Shown here: positions 17,637-25,374 of the stretch, piece by piece
Position numbering within the stretch: the stretch's first letter is position 1
Layout of the letters: each line of letters begins with the position of its first letter
From: Azospirillum sp. RU38E
GTDB lineage: Bacteria; Pseudomonadota; Alphaproteobacteria; Azospirillales; Azospirillaceae
Reading direction: 5' to 3'
Length of the DNA stretch: 64,000 nucleotides
NCBI RefSeq assembly: GCF_900188385.1
Contig: NZ_FZOI01000004.1
Span: forward strand, 248,001 to 312,000
Made by a program: the position numbers and the translations under genes
The notes under the pieces: generated by a model
Databases searched by the model: none
Told to the model about the DNA's origin: nothing
What the model saw: only the letters and a program-made list of their open reading frames with translations

Positions 17637-18209
17637 TCACTGATCCATATTTATCCCTCCACCCGCCCTCCTAAATAGTTCTATTTTTTCAATTTTTACT
17701 ATTCTATTTTTTTTATCTACAACTATTCCCGCATCCGGATTATTAATATCTATTTTTACTTTCTTTGATTTCATTTCTCCAGAAGTTAAGAAAAATTGCG
17801 GTATTTTACCTTCAATTTCCGGAACCCTGATTTCTACCACCCCGTTTTTCGAATCAATTGTTTTTGGTATAGTTTCAATTATCATTAATCTATCCGTAGT
17901 TAAATCTAGCTTCTTTCCATTGTCATAGAAAATAACATCAGACTCAATTTTCCATGACCCACCCACAATAGAAGGCATTTCTTTAATTATTGGCTTAATG
18001 ATAATAGAAATACAAGTAAAAATAAGAAAATACCCTGCAAATGCGCCCGTTGTTTTAACATTAAATCCAGAAAATTTACCAGTAACCGCAACTCTTCCAG
18101 ATGGAAATAATATAAATATTAGAATTGCAGGAATAATTGGCACAAAAGCCAAAGCACACACTAAAACCACGGTTCCAAAAATAATGGCGTCTGCCTGACT
18201 TAAATTCAT
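17637..18209 (-). CDS. AT-rich membrane protein of unknown function
   Basis: A 190-residue protein with two strongly hydrophobic segments (about 10-35 and 56-75). An exported, beta-rich C-terminal domain of about 110 residues is rich in Lys, Ile and Asp. Codon use is very AT-rich compared with YibQ, whose stop lies 10 bases away. It is divergent from another AT-rich gene across 63 bases, so the two probably arrived together. No family recognised. Confidence 0.55.
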   Translation of the reverse strand: MNLSQADAIIFGTVVLVCALAFVPIIPAILIFILFPSGRVAVTGKFSGFNVKTTGAFAGYFLIFTCISIIIKPIIKEMPSIVGGSWKIESDVIFYDNGKKLDLTTDRLMIIETIPKTIDSKNGVVEIRVPEIEGKIPQFFLTSGEMKSKKVKIDINNPDAGIVVDKKNRIVKIEKIELFRRAGGGINMDQ

Positions 18210-18272
18210 TGATTTTTTTCCTCGCTATGGCAAAAATTTTTAAAATCATCACCCAGAACACAAAAGGAGTCA

Positions 18273-18740
18273 ATGATGAAAAAGTGTATTTATTTTATGT
18301 TAGCGTTCTTCTTTTTCACCAAAGAAGCGCCATCTCAAGAAAACATCAACAATCACCTAACGGTATCTGAAGATTTTCTCAAAAATAACGACAGAGAAAA
18401 TTATGAATACTCCTATGAAATGCTTGACGATTCCACCAAAACAAGAATATCGAAAAACATATGGTGGAAGTTAATGAAGAAAATGAAATCTAATTTTCAA
18501 CCTTGGCCAAAAGAAATTGAATTCTTAAAAAAAGAAGACTCATCTAGGGAAAATTTTAGAATTTTGATCTATAATAAAGATGAAAATTTTTATTATACTG
18601 GAACTATTGTTCCAAAAAAAAATATACTTAAAACCGTAAGATACTCCTTATACACAAGCGATTACTTGGCGACAGAAGAGGTAAAAATGACAAGAGATCA
18701 AAACGGAACATGGAAAATAATTGACTATACCATAAATTAA
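18273..18740 (+). CDS. AT-rich exported small protein (DUF4019-like?)
   Basis: A 155-residue protein with a signal peptide (MMKKCIYFMLAFFFF, cleavage near residue 21). The mature part has a helix with YEYSYEMLDDSTKTRIS followed by beta strands, a pattern reminiscent of DUF4019/cystatin-like folds; this match is tentative. Very AT-rich. The ATG follows AAAGGAG. It ends 4 bases before the duplicated SDR fragment. Confidence 0.55.
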   Translation: MMKKCIYFMLAFFFFTKEAPSQENINNHLTVSEDFLKNNDRENYEYSYEMLDDSTKTRISKNIWWKLMKKMKSNFQPWPKEIEFLKKEDSSRENFRILIYNKDENFYYTGTIVPKKNILKTVRYSLYTSDYLATEEVKMTRDQNGTWKIIDYTIN

Positions 18741-18744
18741 CATC

Positions 18745-19212
18745 TCACCCCTTGCGCGGTGCCCGCATCAGCACACGGTCCAGCAGCCCCGGTGGCAACA
18801 CGCCCAGCAGCCAGGAGACGCCATAGGTGGGCAAAGGGAAGGCGATGCGGGCGGGATTGCGGGTCAGGCGCTGGCGGATCAGCCGGGCCGCCGGTGCTGC
18901 CTGCATCAGGAAGGGCATGGGGAAACGGTTCTTCGCCGTGATGCGGCTGACCACGAAGCCGGGGCAGATCACCGTCACGCCCACGCCTTGCGGGGCCAGG
19001 TCCAGCCGCAGCGCCTCCCCATACACCCGCAGCGCCGCCTTTGACCCGCAATAAGATGCGGCCCCCGGCAGGCCCCGGAAACTGGCCAGTGAGGCCGTCA
19101 GGGCGATCTGCCCCCTGCCCCGCGCCGTCATGGCCGGGATCAACGGATGGATACTGTTCAGCACCCATCCAGATTGACGGCAAAAATCTCCCGCGATGGT
19201 TCAGCACTTTCC
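18745..19212 (-). pseudogene. Truncated, frameshifted copy of the SDR gene at 29202-29963
   Basis: These 468 bases match 29202-29670 at roughly 95% identity by eye, covering the 3' half of that SDR gene from its stop upstream. It keeps the SDR catalytic segment (YCGSKAALRVYGEAL). It lacks the whole N-terminal NAD(P)-binding half and has lost one C in a run of four near 19164, shifting the frame. The copy ends exactly at the 28-bp palindrome at 19211. An internal ATG could in principle yield 139 residues, but a fold without the Rossmann glycine motif should be inactive. Confidence 0.85.
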
Positions 19213-19238
19213 CCCCTGATCGGGCCCGATCAGGGGGG
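19211..19238. terminator. 28-bp perfect palindrome
   Basis: CCCCCCTGATCGGG followed by its exact complement. It lies 27 bases downstream of the stop of the repeat-protein gene (minus strand) and may terminate that operon. It has no T tract and coincides with the edge of the SDR duplication. Confidence 0.5.
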
Positions 19239-19264
19239 CATCATTCACCGCGAAGCGGGCATTC

Positions 19265-19930
19265 CTAGCGTTTCGCCAGCTTGGTTTCCACCTGCGCCAG
19301 CACAGTCTTGATTTCCTCGCGCCGCCCGGCATCGGCCACTTCCCGGCCTGGACGGGGGGGCGCCGCCAGCGCATGGTTCAGCACGTCGCGGGCCTTGGCA
19401 TAATCCCCCTGGCGGAACAGGAAATCGCCATAGAAGTAATTGGGATCAATCCCGTCGGGATTCTGCGCCAGCGCCTTTTCCAGATAGGCCTTGGCCTTCT
19501 TGTCGCTGCCAAAGCCGATGGGGAAACCCGGCACTTGATAATAGAGACTGCCCAGCGAGGTGTTGACGGACCCGTCCAGCACGGTCGCGTCGATCTTCTC
19601 GGCTGTTTCCAGTTTGGCTCTGGCATCCTTCACCAGCGAGAGCGCGCCCATGCCGCCCTTGATGCCGGCCTCCGATGACAGGATGATGGCCTCCCAGACC
19701 AGCGGTTCGGCCTTGCCGGGATAGGCGGCGGTCAGCGTTTTGGCCTGTGCGGCCAGCGCCTCCATGCCGGAAAGCTGCGCCTCCTCGCCCTTCACCTCAT
19801 ATTTCACATGGGCCCAGCCGCTTTGTAGCTCGGCGATCCGGGCATCCAAGGCCGGATCGGCCGAGGCGGCGGCGGAACCGGCCAGCAACAGGGACAGGGC
19901 GGCCAGGATCAGTTTCTTGTCAACGCGCAT
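19265..19930 (-). CDS. Exported tetratricopeptide-like repeat protein, last gene of the T-hemolysin operon
   Basis: A 221-residue protein with a signal peptide (MRVDKKLILAALSLLLAGSAAA). The mature helical part includes TPR-like pieces (KAKAYLEKALAQNPDGIDPNYFYGDFLFRQGDYAKARDVL is read as one repeat pair in 165-205). GGAGG precedes the ATG at 19930. The start overlaps the upstream SDR by 11 bases, so it is translationally coupled to a biosynthetic operon. It may be a periplasmic partner in handling or export of the product; this is inference. Confidence 0.65.
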   Translation of the reverse strand: MRVDKKLILAALSLLLAGSAAASADPALDARIAELQSGWAHVKYEVKGEEAQLSGMEALAAQAKTLTAAYPGKAEPLVWEAIILSSEAGIKGGMGALSLVKDARAKLETAEKIDATVLDGSVNTSLGSLYYQVPGFPIGFGSDKKAKAYLEKALAQNPDGIDPNYFYGDFLFRQGDYAKARDVLNHALAAPPRPGREVADAGRREEIKTVLAQVETKLAKR

Positions 19931-20735
19931 GGTTTTCCTCCCGGATCGGGGCAGCTTTGGCGACACTGGGTGTCGGATGGGTGAACAGGCTGGCGGCCTT
20001 GGCGTCATTGCCGGCCAGCGCCCGGTCGACCAGACCGGGGAACAGGGCGTTCAGGCGGGTGAAAAAGGCTTCCGGCCAGCCGATGATTGTTTCGGCCTTG
20101 CCCGTCTGGGCGGCCGATAGGATGCGGCGGGCGACATGGATCGGGTCATCCAACGTCATGCCGGTCAATTCAGCAAAGCGCTGCACCAGCGGCCCGTTAA
20201 AGCCGGTGCGCACGGCGCGGGGGGCCACATGGCACACGATGATGCCGGTTCCCCGCACCTCCCGCCGCAGGGCCTGGCTGAACCCTTTCAGCCCGGCCTT
20301 GGCGCTGGAATAGCCGGCGAAATGCGCGAAATTGATCGAACCGAAGACGGAGCCGACATTGACAATATGGCCCCGGCCCCGCTGCTTCATCATTGGCAGC
20401 ACGGCCTGGGCCAGGGTCACCGGCGCCACCAGATTGACCAGATAATCGGCCGCCAGATCGGCGGGGGGCTGGCCTTCCAGCGGGCCGAAATATTGCCGGC
20501 CGGCGATGTTGAACAGCATCTGCGGGGCCAGCAGCCGGGCCTGTTCGGCGGCCAGCGCGATGCCGGCCGGGGTCGACAGGTCGGCGCAGATATGCCGGCC
20601 CGGCATTTCCCCCCGGCCCAGCGTGGTGACCTGGGCCCCGCGATTGCGCAGCAGGCTGACCAGGGGCGACCCGATGCCGCCGGCCCCGCCGGTGACCAGA
20701 ACGGTACGCCCTTCCAGGCTGTCATCATGCGACAT
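19920..20735 (-). CDS. Short-chain dehydrogenase/reductase in the T-hemolysin operon
   Basis: A 271-residue classical SDR. TGGAGGIG (about 15-22) is the nucleotide-binding glycine motif, FNIAGRQ stands for the NAG motif, and the active site is Ser (VNVGSVFGS) with YSSAKAGLKG (Tyr and Lys four apart). The start at 20735 has AGAGG upstream and overlaps the previous gene's end by 11 bases. It probably reduces or oxidises an acyl-derived carbonyl made by the upstream ligase/oxidase fusion. It is not the SDR that is duplicated at 18745 and 29202. Confidence 0.85.
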   Translation of the reverse strand: MSHDDSLEGRTVLVTGGAGGIGSPLVSLLRNRGAQVTTLGRGEMPGRHICADLSTPAGIALAAEQARLLAPQMLFNIAGRQYFGPLEGQPPADLAADYLVNLVAPVTLAQAVLPMMKQRGRGHIVNVGSVFGSINFAHFAGYSSAKAGLKGFSQALRREVRGTGIIVCHVAPRAVRTGFNGPLVQRFAELTGMTLDDPIHVARRILSAAQTGKAETIIGWPEAFFTRLNALFPGLVDRALAGNDAKAASLFTHPTPSVAKAAPIREENHAR

Positions 20736-22854
20736 GGCGCACCTCTTGCGAAGGACGGCTGTGGGGGATGGCGCGGAACAGGTCGGCAAACAGGCCGAAA
20801 ATCCGGTTCGCCATGGTGATGATCGCCTGCTGGTCGCGCCGATCGATCACCTGATTCATCAGCGTGCGGAAGAATTCCATATGCTGGATATCCAGCGCCC
20901 CATGGCTGGTCAGATAGGTGAAGCAGGTTTTCGGCAGGTTCAGGGATGTGCGCACCGCTTCCGCCCCATGGGTGGCGATGGCGGTGCTGGTGCCTTCCAG
21001 CACATAGACCATGCCGAAGAAGCCGGCGGCATTCTCTTCCCGGATGAAGCGATAGGCTGTGTCCACCATGGCCTGGGTGGCCGCGCGCGGCGTGCCATGG
21101 CGCACCGCTTCTGCGTCACCGCCGGCATGGCGGATATCGTTGAGAATCCATTCCTCGTGCCCCTCTTCCTCCTCGATATATTCGTCAAGCGCGGGGATCA
21201 GCCATGTCTGGTCAGGACGCAGGGCGACGCGGGCGGCGCGCATCAGCGGCACGGTGTGCTTCACATGGTGATAGGCCTCTGTCAGATAGGCGATATAGGT
21301 GTCCAGGCTGATCCGCCCGGTCAGGCCATCTTGTATCTGCGGCACGGACAGCAGGGCAAGGCGCGCCGGCTCCGTCTCCGTCACCAGACGGTCGAAGAAG
21401 GGTTGGGGCATGGGGGCTTCATCCTCATCCGGGGAAAACAGGGCGGCATGGGCGGCGGCGATGGCATCGCGGCGCGGCCGGCCATTGGGGGTCAGTTGGC
21501 CGTTCAGGGGGGTGAAGGCGGGCACCGCGTGCCAGCGGGCGACCCTGGCATAGGGCGGTAAGGCCCCATTGGCCCGCGCCACGGCCAGGGACAGGGCTGC
21601 CGCATCCTGGCCGAACCGGCTGGGCACGATCAGGGCCGTCAGATCCGCCCGCCCATCGCCGAACAGCACGGCCTGCAGGATTTCCGGCTGGGCGGTCAGT
21701 TCGGATTCCACCCATTCCGGGGCGATATTGCGGCCGAAACTATTGATGATGACATTGCGCGACCGGCCCTGGATGGACAGGAAACCCTCGCCATCCAGGC
21801 TGCCCAGATCGGCGGTGGCGATGCGGACCGGCGCCGCTTCACCGCCGACATAGCCCAGAAAGGCATGGTTATTGAGGCTGACCTCCCCCGTGGCCGGGTC
21901 AATCTCCAGGTGCAGATGCGGCAGCACGCGGCCAACACTGCCGACCCGGTTGGCGGCGGGCGTGTTCAGCGCCACCACCGACCCGCATTCCGACAGGCCA
22001 TAGCCTTGATAGACGGGCAGGCCCAACATGCCGGCCTGGGCCAGCAGGGACGGTGCCACCCGCGCCCCACCCACGGCCACCAGCCGCAGATCGGGCAGGA
22101 AGCGCCCGCCCTGCGCCATGGCCGCCATCAGGCCGCGCAGCAGTTCCGGCACCAGGATGATACTGTTGGCCCGCAGGATGGACAGGGCAGCGAGAAGCCG
22201 GGCGAAATCCGGCTGGAACGGCTGTTCCAGCCCCAGGGTGGCGGGGGACACGGCCAGATAATGGCCACCGGCCAGCAGCGTGCAGTAAAGCCCCGCCACA
22301 TTTTCCAGCAGCACCGGCAAAGGCAGGATGGCGACATGCCGGCCGGCATAATCGGCCCCGATCACCTGCACCAGGGAGGCGGCCACCTGCTCCAGCCCGG
22401 CGGCCGACAGGCACACGCCCTTGGGTGCCCCCGTCGTGCCCGAAGTATAAGTGATCTTGGCCGTGCCCGCCGGCAGGGCAACCGGCGCATGATCCAGGCG
22501 CTGGAGATAGAGCGTCTCTTCACCCACCGGCAGGGCCACCGCACCCGGCACCGCCTTGTCCGTCACCAGCCAGCCGGCCCCGGCATCGCCCAGGGCGTGG
22601 CGGCGCTGGTCGGCGGTGAAAAAGCCCGGCAGCGGCAGAGATGGCACGCCCAAATCCAGCAAGGCCAGATCCAGCAGCGCCCAGGCGGCGGCGTTGCCGG
22701 CCTCCACGGCAACGGGCTGGCGCCCATCACCGATGATGCCGCTGAGATCGGCAGCCAGCTGATCCACGGCCCCGGCCAGTGCCCCATAGGTCCAGTCATT
22801 GATGGCGGGCTGATCCGGGGCATAGGTCCGCAGGGCGGAAAGAACGCGGCTCAT
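20725..22854 (-). CDS. Fusion of an AMP-forming acyl-adenylating enzyme and a haem-oxygenase-like diiron oxidase
   Basis: A 709-residue two-domain enzyme. Residues 1-470 are an ANL-family ligase: P-loop YTSGTTGAPKG (136-146), A5 motif YQGYGLSECGS (282-292), and the TADLG and GRSRNVII motifs. The A10 segment reads NGQLTPNGRPRR (451-462), with arginine where the catalytic lysine is usual. Residues about 500-700 resemble the iron-containing redox/TenA-like haem-oxygenase fold, with candidate iron ligands in EEEEGHEEW (561-569), VLEGTS (Glu620) and HGALDIQHMEFF (His651, His658). Its ATG overlaps the T-hemolysin stop by 4 bases. A fatty acid may be activated and then oxidised or cleaved; substrate and product are unknown. 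Confidence 0.82.
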   Translation of the reverse strand: MSRVLSALRTYAPDQPAINDWTYGALAGAVDQLAADLSGIIGDGRQPVAVEAGNAAAWALLDLALLDLGVPSLPLPGFFTADQRRHALGDAGAGWLVTDKAVPGAVALPVGEETLYLQRLDHAPVALPAGTAKITYTSGTTGAPKGVCLSAAGLEQVAASLVQVIGADYAGRHVAILPLPVLLENVAGLYCTLLAGGHYLAVSPATLGLEQPFQPDFARLLAALSILRANSIILVPELLRGLMAAMAQGGRFLPDLRLVAVGGARVAPSLLAQAGMLGLPVYQGYGLSECGSVVALNTPAANRVGSVGRVLPHLHLEIDPATGEVSLNNHAFLGYVGGEAAPVRIATADLGSLDGEGFLSIQGRSRNVIINSFGRNIAPEWVESELTAQPEILQAVLFGDGRADLTALIVPSRFGQDAAALSLAVARANGALPPYARVARWHAVPAFTPLNGQLTPNGRPRRDAIAAAHAALFSPDEDEAPMPQPFFDRLVTETEPARLALLSVPQIQDGLTGRISLDTYIAYLTEAYHHVKHTVPLMRAARVALRPDQTWLIPALDEYIEEEEGHEEWILNDIRHAGGDAEAVRHGTPRAATQAMVDTAYRFIREENAAGFFGMVYVLEGTSTAIATHGAEAVRTSLNLPKTCFTYLTSHGALDIQHMEFFRTLMNQVIDRRDQQAIITMANRIFGLFADLFRAIPHSRPSQEVRHVA

Positions 22855-23576
22855 GCAGTCACCTCGGTCGCCGGGACGGCGGGATGCAGACGGGGAAAGG
22901 TGGGATGGGTCGGCAGCACCTCGCGCGCATCGCCGGCCAGGAAGCGGTCCAGGCAGTCGGCACCAAAGGCGACATTGCCGCAGACGACGCGCGGGTCATT
23001 GGCGTAATAGCTGCCCCAGGCAGCGGCGGCCGGGCCGATCCGCTCCGGCCGGGCCCGGCCCAGTTCCAGCGCATCAAAGCCGATATGGCGGAACAGCCGG
23101 CGCAGGGGGCGGGTGGCGGTGACCACCGCCTTTTCAAAGCCCTGCCCATGCAGATAAGCAGCCAGCGCCATGAACAGCAGATAGGAGGCACCGGGCTCCG
23201 CCGCCGCCAGATTGCCGATCTCCACAATGGCGGGCCGTTGCGGCCCACCGGGGATCAGGGCTTCCACCGGGCGGTCAAGATAGGTTTCCAGGAACAGCGG
23301 GCCGCTGCCGGCCGGGCGGAAGCCGACACCGGCCAGGATACGGTCGTCAGCGTCCCGCAGGCTCATCAACATCGGGTGGGTCACGGCGATATCGCCGCCA
23401 TAGGTCTGCGCATAGGTGTGGCGGATCATCGCCTCCACCCGCCGCCGTTCGGGGGCGAAATGGTGGGTGATGGCCACCACCGCCGGGCGGCAGCGGGTCA
23501 GGCTGCCCAGCCGTTCGGCATCGAACCGCAGGTGGCCGCGCACCCCATCCTCATCGCGCATCAACATCTCAATCAC
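22851..23576 (-). CDS. T-hemolysin family protein (thermostable hemolysin-like, GNAT/autoinducer-synthase-like fold)
   Basis: A 241-residue soluble protein and first gene of a four-gene overlapping operon. The mid-section (YGGDIAVTHPMLMSLRDAD, then LDRPVEALI, then VEIGNLAA) and GQGFEKAVVTATRPLRRLF match the family named after Vibrio delta-VPH hemolysin. That family is placed with acetyltransferase folds, so an acyl-transfer role is more plausible than pore formation. There is no signal peptide. The start is probably GTG at 23576 (GGAGCG upstream); ATG codons follow at the 4th and 6th positions. It is divergent from the sigma-factor gene. Confidence 0.75.
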   Translation of the reverse strand: MIEMLMRDEDGVRGHLRFDAERLGSLTRCRPAVVAITHHFAPERRRVEAMIRHTYAQTYGGDIAVTHPMLMSLRDADDRILAGVGFRPAGSGPLFLETYLDRPVEALIPGGPQRPAIVEIGNLAAAEPGASYLLFMALAAYLHGQGFEKAVVTATRPLRRLFRHIGFDALELGRARPERIGPAAAAWGSYYANDPRVVCGNVAFGADCLDRFLAGDAREVLPTHPTFPRLHPAVPATEVTA

Positions 23577-23703
23577 AGGCGTCGCTCCGCCGGTTGGGTT
23601 GGCCGGATCAACCGGCCTTCATGGGGATGACGGCGCCGCCCGCAGCGGACCGCAGGTGCGAACAGAAAAATTTTCTGCACTGTGTCGGATATGACCTGCC
23701 GCA

Positions 23704-24297
23704 TTGATCGGGCAGGGTCCGGGGGCTATATCGGAAGGCAGTCTTCGCCCAGTTCAGGTTGACGCCATTTCCCCGCCCCCGCCCCTGATCGCCGCCTATC
23801 TGGAACACCGCGCCTTTCTGCTGCGGCTGCTGACAGCGCGCACGGGCAGTGCGGCGGAGGCGGAAGACATCGTGCAGGAAATGTATGAAAGGCTGGCCGC
23901 CCTGCCTGATGGGGGGGAGGCGGTGGCGAATGTGCCGGCCTTCCTGAACCGCATGGCGCTTAATCTGGCCTTTGACCGGCAGCGCAGCGGATCGCGCGCG
24001 GCGGCCCGCGATGGGGAATGGCTGTCCGCCAATGCCCTGGTCGACGGCCCCGAACCGATTGCCGAGGCACCGACGGCAGAGCAGGTGGCATCCGGTCGCC
24101 AGGAACTGCGCCTGCTGCGCGATGCCATCGACGCGCTGCCGCCGCAGGGCAAGCGCGTGTTTGAAATGCACAAGCTGCAGGGCCGCCCCCATGCAGAGGT
24201 CGCCGCCAGCCTGGGCATTTCGCGCAGTGCGGTGGAAAAACACATGGCGGCGGCGATGAAGAACCTGTTGAAACGGCTGGGCCGTCGCCTTGAATGA
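23704..24297 (+). CDS. FecI-like ECF sigma factor
   Basis: RNA polymerase sigma-70 family, about 175-197 residues. Region 2 is AEDIVQEMYERLAAL and region 4 is LPPQGKRVFEMHKLQGRPHAEVAASLGISRSAVEKHM, both typical of iron-starvation ECF factors. The start is unclear: TTG at 23704 opens the frame, but homologous sequence begins near residue 26 (PLIAAYLEHRAFLL) with no ATG in between. It is followed by FecR and a TonB-dependent receptor with an STN domain, the standard cell-surface signalling cascade, so it should drive the receptor when the cognate ligand binds. Confidence 0.88.
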   Translation: MIGQGPGAISEGSLRPVQVDAISPPPPLIAAYLEHRAFLLRLLTARTGSAAEAEDIVQEMYERLAALPDGGEAVANVPAFLNRMALNLAFDRQRSGSRAAARDGEWLSANALVDGPEPIAEAPTAEQVASGRQELRLLRDAIDALPPQGKRVFEMHKLQGRPHAEVAASLGISRSAVEKHMAAAMKNLLKRLGRRLE

Positions 24298-24376
24298 AAA
24301 ATATTTCATCCAGACGGGTGGGGTACCGCCCCTTCCGTGACGTCAACAGGACAAAGCCCGAACCAGAAGCCGCCCC

Positions 24377-25363
24377 ATGGTGAACCGCCCAACCGATACG
24401 CCCCTTGATCCCCGCCTGGAACAGGCGGCGGATTGGCACGCCCGCCTGCAGGGCGATGCCGATCAGGCGGTCTGGCTGGCCTTCACCGAATGGCTGGAGG
24501 CTGATCCCAGCCACCGCCGCGCCTATGATCAGGTGGAAAGCCTGTGGCGGCAGGTGGAGGCACTGCCGGCGGAGCCGCAGGCCGCCATCATTGATCTGGC
24601 CAGCCGGCGAAAAGCTGAGCCCGCCGCCCCGGCCAACCGGTCGCGCCGCTGGTTCCTGGGCGGGGCGGCGGCCGCCGCTGCCGCTTTGGCCCTGACGCTG
24701 ACCGGTCGCCACACGCCAACCCCGCTGCCGGAACTGTTTGAAACCGGACAAGGCCAGCGCCGCACGGTGACACTGGCCGACGGATCCAGCATCATTCTGA
24801 ACAGCGGCACCCGCTTAAGCGTCGCCCTGTCCGCCGACCGCCGCGCCGTGGTGCTGGAACAGGGGGAGGCGCTGTTTGATGTGGCCAAGGATGCTGCCCG
24901 CCCCTTTACCGTGGCGGCCGGTGAACGGCTGGTCACTGTGGTCGGTACGGCCTTCAATGTCCGCCACCTGGACCGGTCGGTGACGGTCACCGTCACACGC
25001 GGGCTGGTGGATGTCGGTGACCAGACAGGCGGGGCCAAGGTCCGCCTGACGCCGGGGCAGCAGATCAGCGCGGCGCAAGGCCAGCCGCCCGGCCCCGTCA
25101 CCACGGTGGATGCACAGGCCGCCACCGCCTGGACGCAAGGCCGCCTGTCCTTTGACAATGCGCCGCTGCCGCAGGTGCTGGCCGAACTGTCCCGCCATTA
25201 TCCGCTGCCCATGCGGGCGGAAGGGGCGGCGGCGGCCCTGCATTTTTCCGGTGTGCTGCGGCTGGATGCGGATCAGGCGGTGCTGCTGGAAACCTTGCAG
25301 GGGCTGCTGCCCATTGCGGTGGTGCGCCAGGGTGATAGGTTCGTGCTCTCAAAACGTCCCTGA
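24377..25363 (+). CDS. FecR-family anti-sigma/signal transducer
   Basis: Inner-membrane protein of 328 residues. The cytoplasmic N-terminus carries the FecR domain (AFTEWLEADPSHRRAYDQVESLW). RRWFLGGAAAAAAALALTLTG at about 92-112 is the membrane segment with a twin-arginine-like start. The periplasmic part has DGSSIILNSGTRL, GEALFDVAKDAARPF and the C-terminal domain found after FecR. It relays receptor occupancy to the sigma factor encoded 79 bases upstream. Confidence 0.9.
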   Translation: MVNRPTDTPLDPRLEQAADWHARLQGDADQAVWLAFTEWLEADPSHRRAYDQVESLWRQVEALPAEPQAAIIDLASRRKAEPAAPANRSRRWFLGGAAAAAAALALTLTGRHTPTPLPELFETGQGQRRTVTLADGSSIILNSGTRLSVALSADRRAVVLEQGEALFDVAKDAARPFTVAAGERLVTVVGTAFNVRHLDRSVTVTVTRGLVDVGDQTGGAKVRLTPGQQISAAQGQPPGPVTTVDAQAATAWTQGRLSFDNAPLPQVLAELSRHYPLPMRAEGAAAALHFSGVLRLDADQAVLLETLQGLLPIAVVRQGDRFVLSKRP

Positions 25364-25374
25364 CGGTCCCCGCC

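Noticed and set aside
18745-19164. 139-residue SDR as a functional gene
   Set aside because: It lacks the entire nucleotide-binding half and is frameshifted relative to the intact copy.
22851-23576. T-hemolysin gene as a pore-forming toxin
   Set aside because: It has no signal peptide or amphipathic pore region, its fold group is acetyltransferase-like, and it is locked in a biosynthetic operon.
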